DNA of 64,000 nucleotides, from contig CAJYUW010000049.1 of assembly GCA_913778205.1 (NCBI GenBank), positions 17,406 through 81,405 on the forward strand, written 5' to 3'. The notes beneath the pieces were generated by a model that saw nothing but the letters and a program-made list of their open reading frames with translations, was not told the DNA's origin and did no database searches. Shown one piece after another: positions 18,502 to 27,152 of the stretch. Within the stretch, counting starts at the first letter, position 1. Every line of letters begins with the position of its first letter. This DNA is from an uncultured Curtobacterium sp. GTDB taxonomy: Bacteria; Actinomycetota; Actinomycetes; Actinomycetales; Microbacteriaceae. The position numbers and the translations under genes are program-made.

Positions 18502-19967
18502 CCTTCGTCGCGGGCGTCGACTCGTCGACGCAGTCCTGCAAGGTCACGATCCGCGACGCTGCGACCGGAGCGGTCGTCCGGGAGGGGCGCGCGTCCCACC
18601 CGGACGGCACGTCCGTGGACCCCCGCCACTGGTGGGACGCGCTCGGCGCCGCGATCGCGGACGCCGGCGGGTTCGACGACGTCGCCGCCGTCGCGATCGC
18701 CGGGCAGCAGCACGGCATGGTCGCGCTCGACGCGGACGGCCGCGTGGTGCGCGACGCGCTCCTCTGGAACGACGTGCGCAGCGCGGACGCGGCCGCGCAG
18801 ATGGTCGAGGAACTCGGACGGGAGGCGTGGGTCGCCCGGACGGGGCTGGTCCCGGTGGCCTCGTTCACCGGCACCAAGCTGCGGTGGCTCCGCGATGCGG
18901 AACCCTCGAACGCCGGACGGGTCGCCGCCGTCGCGCTCCCCCACGACTGGCTGTCGTGGCGTCTGCGCGGGTACGGCCCGGCGGACGAGAGCCCGCTCGG
19001 ACCGGACCTCGACACGCTCGCGACCGACGGCTCGGACGCCAGCGGCACGGCCTACTGGGACCCGGTGCGTCGGGAGTACGACGGCGAGCTGTTCGCCGCG
19101 GCGCTCGGTCGCGGGCTGCGGGTCGCCGGCGGCGCGGCGGGCGACTCGGACGCGGTCGTCGTGCCGCGGGTGGTCGCACCGGACGAGGCGATGGGCTCGC
19201 TCGACGGCGACGTCGAGCTGCCCGGCGGCACGGTCGCGCGTGCGGGACTGGTCGTCGGCGCGGGACTCGGCGACAACGCCGGGGCAGCGCTCGGCCTCGG
19301 ACTCGGCCCTGGAGACGTCGCGGTGTCCCTCGGCACCAGCGGCACGGTCTTCGGGGTGACCGACACCGAGGTGACGGACCCGAGCGGAACCGTGGCGGGC
19401 TTCGCTGACGGGACCGGGTCGCGCCTCCCGATCGTCACGACGCTCAACGCCGCGCGTGTGCTCGAGGTGGTCGGCGGTCTGCTCGGGGTCGACCACGAGG
19501 AGCTCGGCGCGCTGGCGCTCCAGGCGCCGGCGGGCGCGGACGGGCTGGTGCTCGTGCCGTACTTCGTCGGCGAGCGGACGCCCAACCGGCCGGACGCGAC
19601 CGCGTCGCTCGTCGGGATGACGCCCGCGACCACGGACCGGGCGCACCTCGCCCGCGCCGCCGTCGAGGGGATGCTCTGCGCCCTCGCGGACGGTCTGGCC
19701 GCGGTCGAGGGCACCGGCGTCGCCGTCTCGCGCCTGCTGCTCATCGGCGGTGCCGCGCGGAACGAGGCCGTCCGCGTGGTGGCATCACAGGTGTTCGGCC
19801 GCGACGTCGAGCTGCCGGAGCCGGGCGAGTACGTCGCAGCCGGAGCTGCCCGGCAGGCGGCGTGGGCGCTCACCGGGTCGTTGCCGTCCTGGGCCGTCGC
19901 CGCGACGACGATCCCCTCGGATCCGCACCCCGAGGTGCTCGAGCGCTACCGGGCGGCGGCCGCCTGA
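18498..19967 (+). CDS. xylB: Xylulokinase
   Basis: Phosphorylates D-xylulose to xylulose 5-phosphate, feeding the pentose-phosphate pathway. The 489-residue FGGY kinase begins [19 protein letters not shown] (phosphate-1 loop). It has [11 protein letters not shown] in the substrate region, the catalytic Asp in [13 protein letters not shown] near residue 257, a phosphate-2 motif [10 protein letters not shown], and the adenosine motif [18 protein letters not shown]. The start is GTG at 18498, four bases within the xylA end (GTGA overlap). A long hairpin follows its stop. Confidence 0.97.
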   Translation: MTFVAGVDSSTQSCKVTIRDAATGAVVREGRASHPDGTSVDPRHWWDALGAAIADAGGFDDVAAVAIAGQQHGMVALDADGRVVRDALLWNDVRSADAAAQMVEELGREAWVARTGLVPVASFTGTKLRWLRDAEPSNAGRVAAVALPHDWLSWRLRGYGPADESPLGPDLDTLATDGSDASGTAYWDPVRREYDGELFAAALGRGLRVAGGAAGDSDAVVVPRVVAPDEAMGSLDGDVELPGGTVARAGLVVGAGLGDNAGAALGLGLGPGDVAVSLGTSGTVFGVTDTEVTDPSGTVAGFADGTGSRLPIVTTLNAARVLEVVGGLLGVDHEELGALALQAPAGADGLVLVPYFVGERTPNRPDATASLVGMTPATTDRAHLARAAVEGMLCALADGLAAVEGTGVAVSRLLLIGGAARNEAVRVVASQVFGRDVELPEPGEYVAAGAARQAAWALTGSLPSWAVAATTIPSDPHPEVLERYRAAAA

Positions 19968-19969
19968 CG

Positions 19970-20015
19970 CACGACGATGCCCCGTCCCGGTCTGCCGGGA
20001 CGGGGCGTCGTCGTG
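19970..20015 (+). terminator. xylB terminator
   Basis: A 21-bp stem with a single mismatch and a 4-base TCTG loop (ATGCCCCGTCCCGG against CCGGGACGGGGC at its core) starts three bases after the xylB stop. After it, 20016-20177 is GC-rich sequence with an imperfect duplicated TCCGCCGGGGCGG segment and no gene. Confidence 0.8.
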
Positions 20016-20177
20016 TCTCGGCGCGAGGCGCCGCGTCGTCCGCCGGGGCGGGCCGCCTGAGTCCGCCGGGGCGGGGCGCCTGGGCGGGGCCGCGTGATCC
20101 CGCCGGTGCCGGCGCCGCGTCGTCCACCCGGGCGGTGCGCCGGGGCATCCGCCCGGTCGGCGACGACCCAGACCGGG

Positions 20178-20774
20178 TCAGGAGGTCGGCTCGGCCTCGT
20201 AGACGGACATCAGCATGGCGGCCGCGAGCCGGGCGGTCCGCGCCGGCTGGGCCGATCGCTGCACCGCCGAGTCCACCCGCGCGCCCTCGACGAGCAGGAG
20301 GATCGACCGGGCGACGTGGGCGGGCATCCCCGCACGCGCGCAGACCTGGGTCAGGTGTTGCTCGACCCGCCGGAAGTGCTCGCGGGACAACTCGGCCACG
20401 ACGTCGTCCTGCCGTCCGAGCTCGGCGTGGTGGTTGATGAACGCGCACCCGCGCCAGTCCTCGGCGGCGAAGCACTCCTCCAGGTAGCCGAACACCCCGA
20501 GCACCTCGTCGCGCGCGTCCGTCGACTCGGCCGCGATGCGCTCGAGCGCGGCCGTCCACGTCGCGTGCCACCGCTGGAGGACCGCCACGACGAGGTCGTG
20601 CCGCGTCGGGTAGGCGTCCGTCACGACGGTGTCGTCGACGCCGGCGCGACGCGCGATGTCGTGCACGGACACCGGCCCGATGCCGTGCTCGGTGAACAGG
20701 GCGTCGGCGGCGTCGACGACGGCGCGTTGCACTGCCGTCGTGCTCCGCGGAGGGGTCAGGGTCGAGGAGGTCAT
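20178..20774 (-). CDS. TetR family transcriptional regulator
   Basis: A 198-residue regulator. The N-terminal helix-turn-helix is VVDAADALFTEHGIGPVSVHDIARRAGVDDTVVTDAYPTRHDLVVAVL (about 19-67), followed by an all-helical ligand domain with CFAAEDWRGCAFINHHAELG, a pattern seen in TetR proteins with a C-terminal LfrR/YcdC-like domain. It is the last of three minus-strand genes with two tiny ones, 13 bp after the 53-residue gene. The divergent ABC exporter is a possible target. Ligand unknown. Confidence 0.88.
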   Translation of the reverse strand: MTSSTLTPPRSTTAVQRAVVDAADALFTEHGIGPVSVHDIARRAGVDDTVVTDAYPTRHDLVVAVLQRWHATWTAALERIAAESTDARDEVLGVFGYLEECFAAEDWRGCAFINHHAELGRQDDVVAELSREHFRRVEQHLTQVCARAGMPAHVARSILLLVEGARVDSAVQRSAQPARTARLAAAMLMSVYEAEPTS

Positions 20775-20787
20775 GCGTCCTTCGGGG

Positions 20788-20949
20788 TCAGCCGGTGAAG
20801 AAGTCGGCGTAGGTCGGTTCCTGCACGGGACCGTCGTGGCCGTTCACCCGGGCCACCACCATCGCACGGAGCACGGCGGGGTGCGTCAGGCCGCGACGGT
20901 GCCATTCGCGCGGGTCACGTCGGAGTTCCTCGAGCGACGCTGCGGCCAT
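20788..20949 (-). CDS. Small hypothetical protein (53 aa)
   Basis: A 53-residue soluble protein starting MAAASLEELRRDPREWHRRG and ending in EPTYADFFTG. The start ATG at 20949 has a GGGAG ribosome site 10 bases upstream and lies five bases after the previous gene's stop. I do not recognise a family. Tight packing with the neighbours and a proper ribosome site support translation. Confidence 0.55.
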   Translation of the reverse strand: MAAASLEELRRDPREWHRRGLTHPAVLRAMVVARVNGHDGPVQEPTYADFFTG

Positions 20950-20954
20950 GCCGG

Positions 20955-21164
20955 TCACGCTCCCAGGCCGAGGACGATCGCGGCCGACGCGGCGACCGAC
21001 ACCGACACGATCCCGGTGCACACCGCGACCACGGCGAGTGCGCGCTGCCGGCGGGCCGCGCGGACCTCGCTGAAGGGGCTCCGGTGGTGACGTCCGGAGA
21101 CGGACACGGACTGGTGTGCGTTCTTCGGTCCGACCAGCAGGTCGGTGTCGGCGATCGTGGTCAC
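20955..21164 (-). CDS. Small single-helix membrane protein (69 aa)
   Basis: A 69-residue protein with a charged N-terminal half (GRHHRSPFSEVRAARRQR) and one C-terminal hydrophobic helix, ALAVVAVCTGIVSVSVAASAAIVLG. The GTG at 21164 follows a GAGGAAAC ribosome site at good distance. It is the first gene of the three-gene minus-strand unit with the 53-aa protein and TetR. Function unknown; a small membrane-stress or transporter-partner peptide is possible but not shown. Confidence 0.6.
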   Translation of the reverse strand: MTTIADTDLLVGPKNAHQSVSVSGRHHRSPFSEVRAARRQRALAVVAVCTGIVSVSVAASAAIVLGLGA

Positions 21165-21284
21165 GGCAGTTTCCTCGGGTCTTCCTCGGTCCGTCGTCCC
21201 GGCTGGTCCAGGACGCTCTACGACCATGACGGTACGAACGCATCGATCGTCACGCACGACTTCCGGACGGGTGCGTCGAAAGGT

Positions 21285-21324
21285 GGATGTCCGGGTCCAC
21301 CACGATGCCGTTCGGTGGACATCC
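21285..21324. promoter_or_regulatory. Inverted repeat in the divergent promoter region of the ABC exporter
   Basis: GGATGTCC (21285-21292) and GGACATCC (21317-21324) form 8-bp arms separated by 24 bases in the 256-bp gap between the small membrane gene and the ABC exporter. A TATCCT at 21363 could be a -10 element for the exporter, but no good -35 is seen. The nearby TetR protein is a possible binder. Confidence 0.3.
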
Positions 21325-21420
21325 GGCGCCGTCCACGGCCCGGCGGCGTCGGTGCCGGGCCGTATCCTTGCCCGGACCCGGTGCTGCCAGGACGGAGCGT
21401 CGGCCGAGGGAGGAACGACC

Positions 21421-23322
21421 ATGAGCATGGAAGGCGCGGCCTGGAGCTCGCTCTACAAGATCTCCACCGCGAAGGACGGCAGGCACGGGCTCTCCCGCGC
21501 CTCGCTGCGGCGGATCATGACCTTCGCCGTGCCGTACCGGTGGAAGCTCGTCGTGTTCATCGCCCTGTCCGTCGTGGGGGCCTTCCTCGCCGTCGCGACG
21601 CCGGTGCTCGCGGGGCAGGTGGTCGACGTCATCGCCGCTCGCGGGGAGGTCGGCACGATCGTCCGACTCGCCCTGGTCATCGCGCTCGTTGCGGTCGCCG
21701 ACGCGGCCGCCTCGCTGCTCACCCGCTGGTACTCGGCGCGGATCGGCGAGGGCGTGATCCTCGACCTCCGCACGGCGGTGTTCGACCACGTGCAGAAGAT
21801 GCCGATCGCGTTCTTCACGCGGACCCGGACCGGCGCGCTCGTGAGCCGCCTCAACAACGACGTCATCGGCGCGCAGCAGGCCTTCAGCGGCACCCTGTCC
21901 GGCGTCGTCACGAACCTGGTGGCGCTGGTCCTCACGCTCGTCGTGATGCTCAGCACCTCGTGGCTCGTCACGGTCATCGCCGTGGTCATGCTGCCGGTCT
22001 TCCTCGTCCCGGCGCGGCGCATGGGCACCCGGCTCGCCGCGCTCCGCCGCGAGGCCGCCGACCACAACTCCGCGATGAGCACCCAGATGACGGAGCGGTT
22101 CTCGGCGCCGGGCGCCACCCTCGTGAAGCTGTTCGGGCGCCCGGACGAGGAATCCGAGGAGTTCCGCGTCCGTGCCGCACGCGTGCGCGACATCGGGGTC
22201 CGCACGGCGATGCTGCAGTTCGTGTTCGTCACGGCGCTGACCCTCGTCGCGGCCCTCGCCCTCGCGGTCGTGTACGGCCTCGGTGGCGCGCTCGCGCTCG
22301 GTGGCCAGCTCAACACGGGAGACGTGGTGACCCTGGCACTCCTCCTCACCCGCCTCTACGTGCCGCTGACGAGCCTCGCGAACGCCCGGGTCGAGATCAT
22401 GAGCGCCGTGGTGAGCTTCGAGCGCGTGTTCGAGGTGCTCGACATCGTGCCGCTCATCCAGGAGAAGACCGGCGCCGTCGCCGTGCCCGACGGTCCGGTC
22501 GCGGTCGAGTTCGACGACGTGCGGTTCGCCTACCCGTCGGCCGACAAGGTCTCCCTCGCCTCCCTGGAAGAGGTGTCGACGCTCGACACCCGGGGCGGCG
22601 AAGAGGTGCTGCACGGCATCTCGTTCCGGATCGAGCCCGGACAGACCGTCGCGCTCGTCGGCACGTCGGGCGCCGGGAAGTCCACGATCGCCCAACTCCT
22701 GTCGCGTCTGTACGACGTCGACAGCGGGGCGGTCCGCCTGGCCGGGACGGACGTGCGCGACGTGTCGTTCGCGTCGCTGCGGTCGACCATGGGCATGGTG
22801 ACGCAGGACGGCCACCTGTTCCACGAGACGATCGGGTCGAACCTGCGCCTCGCCCGACCGGACGCGACCGACGACGACGTCTGGGACGCGGTCCGTCGTG
22901 CCCGCCTGGAGCCGCTCGTGCGCTCGCTGCCGGACCAGCTCGACACGATGGTCGGCGAGCGGGGCTACCGGCTGTCCGGCGGGGAGCGCCAGCGCATGAC
23001 GATCGCCCGGCTCCTGCTGGCGCAGCCCCGGGTCGTGATCCTCGACGAGGCCACCGCTGCGCTCGACTCGACGTCGGAGGCAGCGGTGCAGGCGGCCCTG
23101 GGCGAGGCGCTCGAGGCCCGCACGGCGCTCGTCATCGCGCACCGGCTCTCGACGATCCGGAGTGCCGACCAGATCCTCGTCGTCGAGGACGGCACGATCG
23201 TGGAGCGCGGAACGCACGAGGAGCTGTTGGCCGTGGGCGGCCGCTACGAGGAACTGCACCGGACCCAGTTCGCGGTGCAGAAGGACGCGGCCCCGGACGA
23301 GCAGGCACTGCACGAGGTCTGA
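21421..23322 (+). CDS. ABC transporter, fused permease and ATPase (exporter half-molecule)
   Basis: A 633-residue type IV ABC half-transporter. The membrane domain (about 35-340) has six helices and the coupling segment RTRTGALVSRLNNDVIGAQ. The ATPase has Walker A GTSGAGKST (about 418-426), a Q-loop near MVTQDG, signature LSGGERQR, Walker B VVILDEATA and H-loop IAHRLST. Such proteins dimerise and export lipids, peptides or drugs. The start ATG at 21421 has AGGAAC seven bases upstream. It is divergent from a TetR unit. About 36 residues precede the first helix, and a Ser/Leu-rich insertion (DKVSLASLEEVSTLDTRGG) lies just before Walker A. Confidence 0.92.
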   Translation: MSMEGAAWSSLYKISTAKDGRHGLSRASLRRIMTFAVPYRWKLVVFIALSVVGAFLAVATPVLAGQVVDVIAARGEVGTIVRLALVIALVAVADAAASLLTRWYSARIGEGVILDLRTAVFDHVQKMPIAFFTRTRTGALVSRLNNDVIGAQQAFSGTLSGVVTNLVALVLTLVVMLSTSWLVTVIAVVMLPVFLVPARRMGTRLAALRREAADHNSAMSTQMTERFSAPGATLVKLFGRPDEESEEFRVRAARVRDIGVRTAMLQFVFVTALTLVAALALAVVYGLGGALALGGQLNTGDVVTLALLLTRLYVPLTSLANARVEIMSAVVSFERVFEVLDIVPLIQEKTGAVAVPDGPVAVEFDDVRFAYPSADKVSLASLEEVSTLDTRGGEEVLHGISFRIEPGQTVALVGTSGAGKSTIAQLLSRLYDVDSGAVRLAGTDVRDVSFASLRSTMGMVTQDGHLFHETIGSNLRLARPDATDDDVWDAVRRARLEPLVRSLPDQLDTMVGERGYRLSGGERQRMTIARLLLAQPRVVILDEATAALDSTSEAAVQAALGEALEARTALVIAHRLSTIRSADQILVVEDGTIVERGTHEELLAVGGRYEELHRTQFAVQKDAAPDEQALHEV

Positions 23323-23410
23323 CCCCCGGACTGGGGGCGCAACCCGCTGGCCGCTTTCGGCGCTTCCCGGACAGGGCCCGTCCGGACCGGCAGGCTGCAC
23401 CGGTACCGCC

Positions 23411-24370
23411 ATGACCCAACCCACCCCCACCCGAGTCCAGGTCGAGACGCAGAGCGACGACCTCGACGTCGCGCGCGACGTGCTGGCGGACGAGTACGCC
23501 GGCAGCGAGTGGCGGGCCGAGCGGACCGACGAACCGTTCGGGTTCCGGTTCAAGGCGGTCGGCGACGCCGCGATGACCCTGCGGACGATCCGGTTCGATG
23601 GGCACCTGTCCGGCACGATGTCGCGGTCCGACGACTTCATCGTGCAGTGGACGACCCGGGGTCGCGCCACCGTCACCGCCCCAGGCGAGGAGCCGATCAT
23701 CATGGAGCCGGGCCGCCCCCAGCTCTGGCCGCAGGGCGGTGCGGCGTTCGACTACCGCGACTACGACCAGCGCCTCGTCCAGGTGGACCGGGCCGCGCTC
23801 CACGAGGTCGCCGGCGAGCGTGGGTCCGACCCGGACTCGCTGCAGCTCGACCACCGGGTCCGTCCGGACGACCGGGCGCTCCAGGGGTGGCGGAGCGCGG
23901 TGCAGCTCATCTCGCACACGGTGCTCGACGGGAAGGCCTCGCCGCTGCTGCAGGCGGAGATGGGCCGGCTCGGGGCCCTCGCGCTGCTCGAGCTCTACCC
24001 CGTCGTGTCCGCGACACTCCCCGACGAACTCCTGCTCCCCCGCAACGCGCACCTCCGTCGGGCGGTCGAGTACGTCCACGAGCACTGCCACCTGCCGATC
24101 ACGAGCACCGACCTCGCCCAGGTCGCGTCGCTGAGCCTGCGTGCGCTCCAGCATGCCTTCCAACGGACGTTCGACTGCTCGCCGAACACCTACATCCGTC
24201 GTGTCCGGCTCGATCGGGTGCGGGACGAACTCCTCCGTGGCGACCCGGCGACGACGAGCATCGCCGAGGTCGCCAAGCACTGGGGGTTCGGGCACGCCGG
24301 GCGGTTCTCCGCGACGTACCTCCAGCAGCACGGCGAGTACCCCCGCGAGACCCTCCGCCGCGCGGCCTGA
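23411..24370 (+). CDS. AraC family transcriptional regulator (paralogue 1)
   Basis: A 319-residue regulator with an N-terminal cupin-like sensor domain (MSRSDDFIVQWTTRGRATVTAPGE) and a C-terminal double helix-turn-helix (HLPITSTDLAQVASLSLRALQHAFQRTFD... IAEVAKHWGFGHAGRFSATYLQQHGEYP, about 235-315). Domain order and the characteristic W-x-FRFKAVGD opening are shared with the regulators at 31588-32547 and 33152-34162, so the three are paralogues flanking the GH3/ABC locus. The ATG at 23411 lacks a strong ribosome site. It follows the ABC exporter by 88 bp. Confidence 0.88.
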   Translation: MTQPTPTRVQVETQSDDLDVARDVLADEYAGSEWRAERTDEPFGFRFKAVGDAAMTLRTIRFDGHLSGTMSRSDDFIVQWTTRGRATVTAPGEEPIIMEPGRPQLWPQGGAAFDYRDYDQRLVQVDRAALHEVAGERGSDPDSLQLDHRVRPDDRALQGWRSAVQLISHTVLDGKASPLLQAEMGRLGALALLELYPVVSATLPDELLLPRNAHLRRAVEYVHEHCHLPITSTDLAQVASLSLRALQHAFQRTFDCSPNTYIRRVRLDRVRDELLRGDPATTSIAEVAKHWGFGHAGRFSATYLQQHGEYPRETLRRAA

Positions 24371-24420
24371 CCCGCGCGCCCCAGCCCGCCGCGCGCCCCC
24401 GCTCGGCCCGCGCGCCCCAG

Positions 24421-24522
24421 CCCGCCGCGCCCCCGGGCCCGCCGCGCCCCCGGGCCCGCCGCGCCCCCGGGCCCGCCGCGCCCCCGGGCCCGCCGCGCGC
24501 CCGGGCCCGCCGCGCGCCTCAG
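24421..24522. repeat. 17-bp tandem repeat array, six units
   Basis: Four perfect copies of CCCGCCGCGCCCCCGGG are followed by two variants, CCCGCCGCGCGCCCGGG and CCCGCCGCGCGCCTCAG. The last contains the reversed TGA stop of the GH3 gene. More degenerate copies fill 24371-24420. The array lies between convergent genes. Confidence 0.9.
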
Positions 24523-27152
24523 CCCACCGCGGCCGTGACGACCCGCCGGTCGGTCGGCAGCACCTCGCGGACCGGCCCGGTGACGCGCACCACCGCACGG
24601 TCCGTCGCCGTACCGGGCACGGGCACCGGACCCGCACCGCGCCCGACGGCGACGATGCCGTCCGTGTGCACCGGGCCTCCCGGCCGGGACGCGGCCGCGT
24701 GGGACGCGACCCACACCTCGACGTCGCCGGGCTCGACCACCCGGCGCATCGCGCGGTCGGTGAAGCCGAACCGCTGCACCGGCACGTCGAACCGCACGCG
24801 CACCGTCCCGCCGGCCGGGACGGCGACCCGGGTGTAGCCGAGCAGCTGCACGAGCGGCCGCGTGACCGTCGCTGCGACGTCGTGGCCGTAGAGCTGCACG
24901 ACGTCCTCGCCGTCGTGGTCGCCGGTGTTCCGGACCGTGACCGCGACGGTGAACGCGCCATCCGTGGCGACGGTGTCGTCCACCGTGAGCTCCTCGTACG
25001 CGAAGGTCGTGTACCCGAGGCCGAAGCCGAACGGTCGCACGGGCGTCGAGTCCGCGGCGGTGACGTCCGACGGACCACCGAGGCGCGGGTGCAGGTACGT
25101 GTACGGCTGCGCTCCGGCGGACCGGGGCAGGCTGACCGGCAGGCGACCGGAGGGAGCGGTCGCGCCCGTGAGCAGCTCGGCGATCGCGGTGCCGCCGGCC
25201 TCGCCGGGGAAGAACGCCTGGACGACCGCGGCCGGTCGGGGTCCCGGCCCGTCGAGCGCCCACCCGATCGCGTACGGACGGCCGGTGAGGAGCACCACGA
25301 CGGTGGGCGTCCCCGTACCGACGACGGCCTCGACGAGTTCGCGCTGCACGCCCGGGAGGTCGAGCGACCCGGTGTCGTTGCCCTCGCCGACGGTGCCGCG
25401 GCCGAACAGGCCGGCCTGGTCGCCGACGACGACCACCGCGACGTCCGAGGCACGTGCGACGGCGACCGCGTCCGCGAACCCCGATCGGTCCTCACCGGTC
25501 ACGGCACAGCCGGACGCGTACCGCACGGCAGCGGGACCGAGCGTGTCGGCGAGCGCCTCGCGGACGGTGGGGATGGCGAACCCGAGCGGGAGGTCGGGGT
25601 GCGCGGCGAGCACGTGGTTGGCGAAGGAGTAGCAGCCCTGCAGGGCCTCGGCTCGGTCGGCGTTCGGGCCGATGACCGCCACCGAGGCGCCTGCGGGGAG
25701 CGGGAGGACGGGCGCTCCGGCAGCGGCGCCAGTAGCAGTGCCGCCATCGCCGACCACCGCAGCGACACCGGCGCCGACGCACTCGTTCGACAGCAGCACG
25801 AGCGACCGCGCCGCGAGGGTCCGCGCGAGCGCCCGGTGCCGGGGCGTGTCGAGGTCGATCCCGGTCGGGGCGTCGCCCTCGAAGACGTCCGGGTCGAGCA
25901 GCCCGAGCCGCTCCTTCTGCCGGAGCACCCGGAGCACGGCCCGGTCGACGAGCGCCTGGTCCACCGCACCCGACCGGACGCGCTCGACGAGCGGCCCGAG
26001 GTACGCGTCACCGGTCGGCAGCTCGACGTCGATGCCGGCCGTCAGGGCCAGCGCGGCGGCCTCGCCACGATCGGCGGCGACACCGTGCATGACCTCGAGG
26101 AACGCCACCGAGAAGTAGTCCGCGACCACGGTGCCGTCGAAGCCGAGCCGGTCGCGGAGCAGGTCCGTCAGGAACCCGGGGTCGGCGGCGACGGGCACGC
26201 CGTCGATCTCCGCGTAGGAGTTCATCACCGACCGGGCGCCGCCGTCGCGGATCGCCATCTCGAACGGCGGCAGGAAGACGTCGGCGACCTCGCGGGGACC
26301 GGCGTGCACGGGTGCGTGGTTCCGGCCCGCCTGCGACGCCGAGTAGCCGAGGAAGTGCTTGAGCGTGGCGTCGACCCCGGCGGCCTGCAGCCCGCGCACG
26401 TAGGCGCTCCCGACCGTGCCGACGAGGTAGGGGTCCTCGCCGATGCACTCGTCGACCCGCCCCCAGCGCGGGTCGCGGACGACGTCGAGCACCGGGGCGA
26501 GGCCCTGGTGCACGCCGATCTCGCGCATCGAGTCGCCGATCGCGGCGCCGACCTGCTCGACGAGCTCCGGGTCGAACGCCGCACCCCAGGCGAGCGGGGT
26601 CGGGAAGGTCGCCGCCTTCCACGCGGCGAGGCCGGTGAGGCACTCCTCGTGGACGAGGGCGGGGATCCCCAGCCGGGTCTCGCGCTTGAGGCGCCGCTGC
26701 TCCGCCCAGAGCCAGGCGGCCCGCTCGTCCGGATCGACCGGACGGGTGCCGTAGACCCGCGTGAACTGGCCGATGCCGTGCCGCGTGATCTCCGCGAGGG
26801 TGGTGCCGTCCTGTGCGGCCGCCATCTCGCCCTGCATGGGCGCGACGACGCCGTTCTGGTCGAGCCAGTAGCCGACGAGCTGCGCGGTCTTCTCCTCGAG
26901 CGTCATCGCGGCGAGCAGGGCGGTCGCGCGGTCGGGGGCGGGCCCGTCCGCCGGGTCGGTGCGTCCAGACGCCAGGCGCGGCGCGGACCCGCCAGGCGCC
27001 TCCCGTCCGTCTGCGGTCGGGTCCGCGACCACCGTGGCGGAGGCGGGGTGTGCCTCCCGGCCGGCCCCGGTCGGGTCCGCGACCGCCGTGGCGGAGGCGG
27101 GGTGCGCCTCCCGGCCGTCCACCGTCCGTGTCGTGGGACCGAGCGTGCTCAC
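24519..27152 (-). CDS. Glycoside hydrolase family 3 (beta-glucosidase/beta-xylosidase)
   Basis: Up to 877 residues. The GH3 barrel begins near MTLEEKTAQLVGYW (residue 83). It contains LKHFLGYSASQAGRNHAPVHAGPRE and the nucleophile Asp in GFDGTVVADYFSV; then comes the second alpha/beta domain and a C-terminal fibronectin-like domain (YTTFAYEELTVDD... VPAGGTVRVRFDVP). No signal peptide is seen, so it likely cleaves imported oligosaccharides in the cytoplasm. The first 82 residues are low complexity with an internal duplication (GREAHPASAT). The GTG at 27152 overlaps the permease stop, but ATG at 26906 could be the real start. Xyloside or glucoside specificity is unresolved. Confidence 0.9.
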   Translation of the reverse strand: MSTLGPTTRTVDGREAHPASATAVADPTGAGREAHPASATVVADPTADGREAPGGSAPRLASGRTDPADGPAPDRATALLAAMTLEEKTAQLVGYWLDQNGVVAPMQGEMAAAQDGTTLAEITRHGIGQFTRVYGTRPVDPDERAAWLWAEQRRLKRETRLGIPALVHEECLTGLAAWKAATFPTPLAWGAAFDPELVEQVGAAIGDSMREIGVHQGLAPVLDVVRDPRWGRVDECIGEDPYLVGTVGSAYVRGLQAAGVDATLKHFLGYSASQAGRNHAPVHAGPREVADVFLPPFEMAIRDGGARSVMNSYAEIDGVPVAADPGFLTDLLRDRLGFDGTVVADYFSVAFLEVMHGVAADRGEAAALALTAGIDVELPTGDAYLGPLVERVRSGAVDQALVDRAVLRVLRQKERLGLLDPDVFEGDAPTGIDLDTPRHRALARTLAARSLVLLSNECVGAGVAAVVGDGGTATGAAAGAPVLPLPAGASVAVIGPNADRAEALQGCYSFANHVLAAHPDLPLGFAIPTVREALADTLGPAAVRYASGCAVTGEDRSGFADAVAVARASDVAVVVVGDQAGLFGRGTVGEGNDTGSLDLPGVQRELVEAVVGTGTPTVVVLLTGRPYAIGWALDGPGPRPAAVVQAFFPGEAGGTAIAELLTGATAPSGRLPVSLPRSAGAQPYTYLHPRLGGPSDVTAADSTPVRPFGFGLGYTTFAYEELTVDDTVATDGAFTVAVTVRNTGDHDGEDVVQLYGHDVAATVTRPLVQLLGYTRVAVPAGGTVRVRFDVPVQRFGFTDRAMRRVVEPGDVEVWVASHAAASRPGGPVHTDGIVAVGRGAGPVPVPGTATDRAVVRVTGPVREVLPTDRRVVTAAVG
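27012..27118. repeat. Tandem duplication of about 54 bp in the GH3 5' end
   Basis: Two near-identical ~54-bp units, each containing CGGTCGGGTCCGCGACC and GTGGCGGAGGCGGGGTG and ending GCCTCCCGGCCG, sit side by side. The preceding 26990-27010 contains GCGCCTCCCGTCCGTC, the same right arm as the window-wide palindromes. The units keep frame (18 codons). Confidence 0.75.

Noticed and set aside
24421..24522. Repeat array considered as extra coding sequence of GH3 or AraC
   Set aside because: Both genes have stop codons at the array edge, and 17-bp units do not keep frame.
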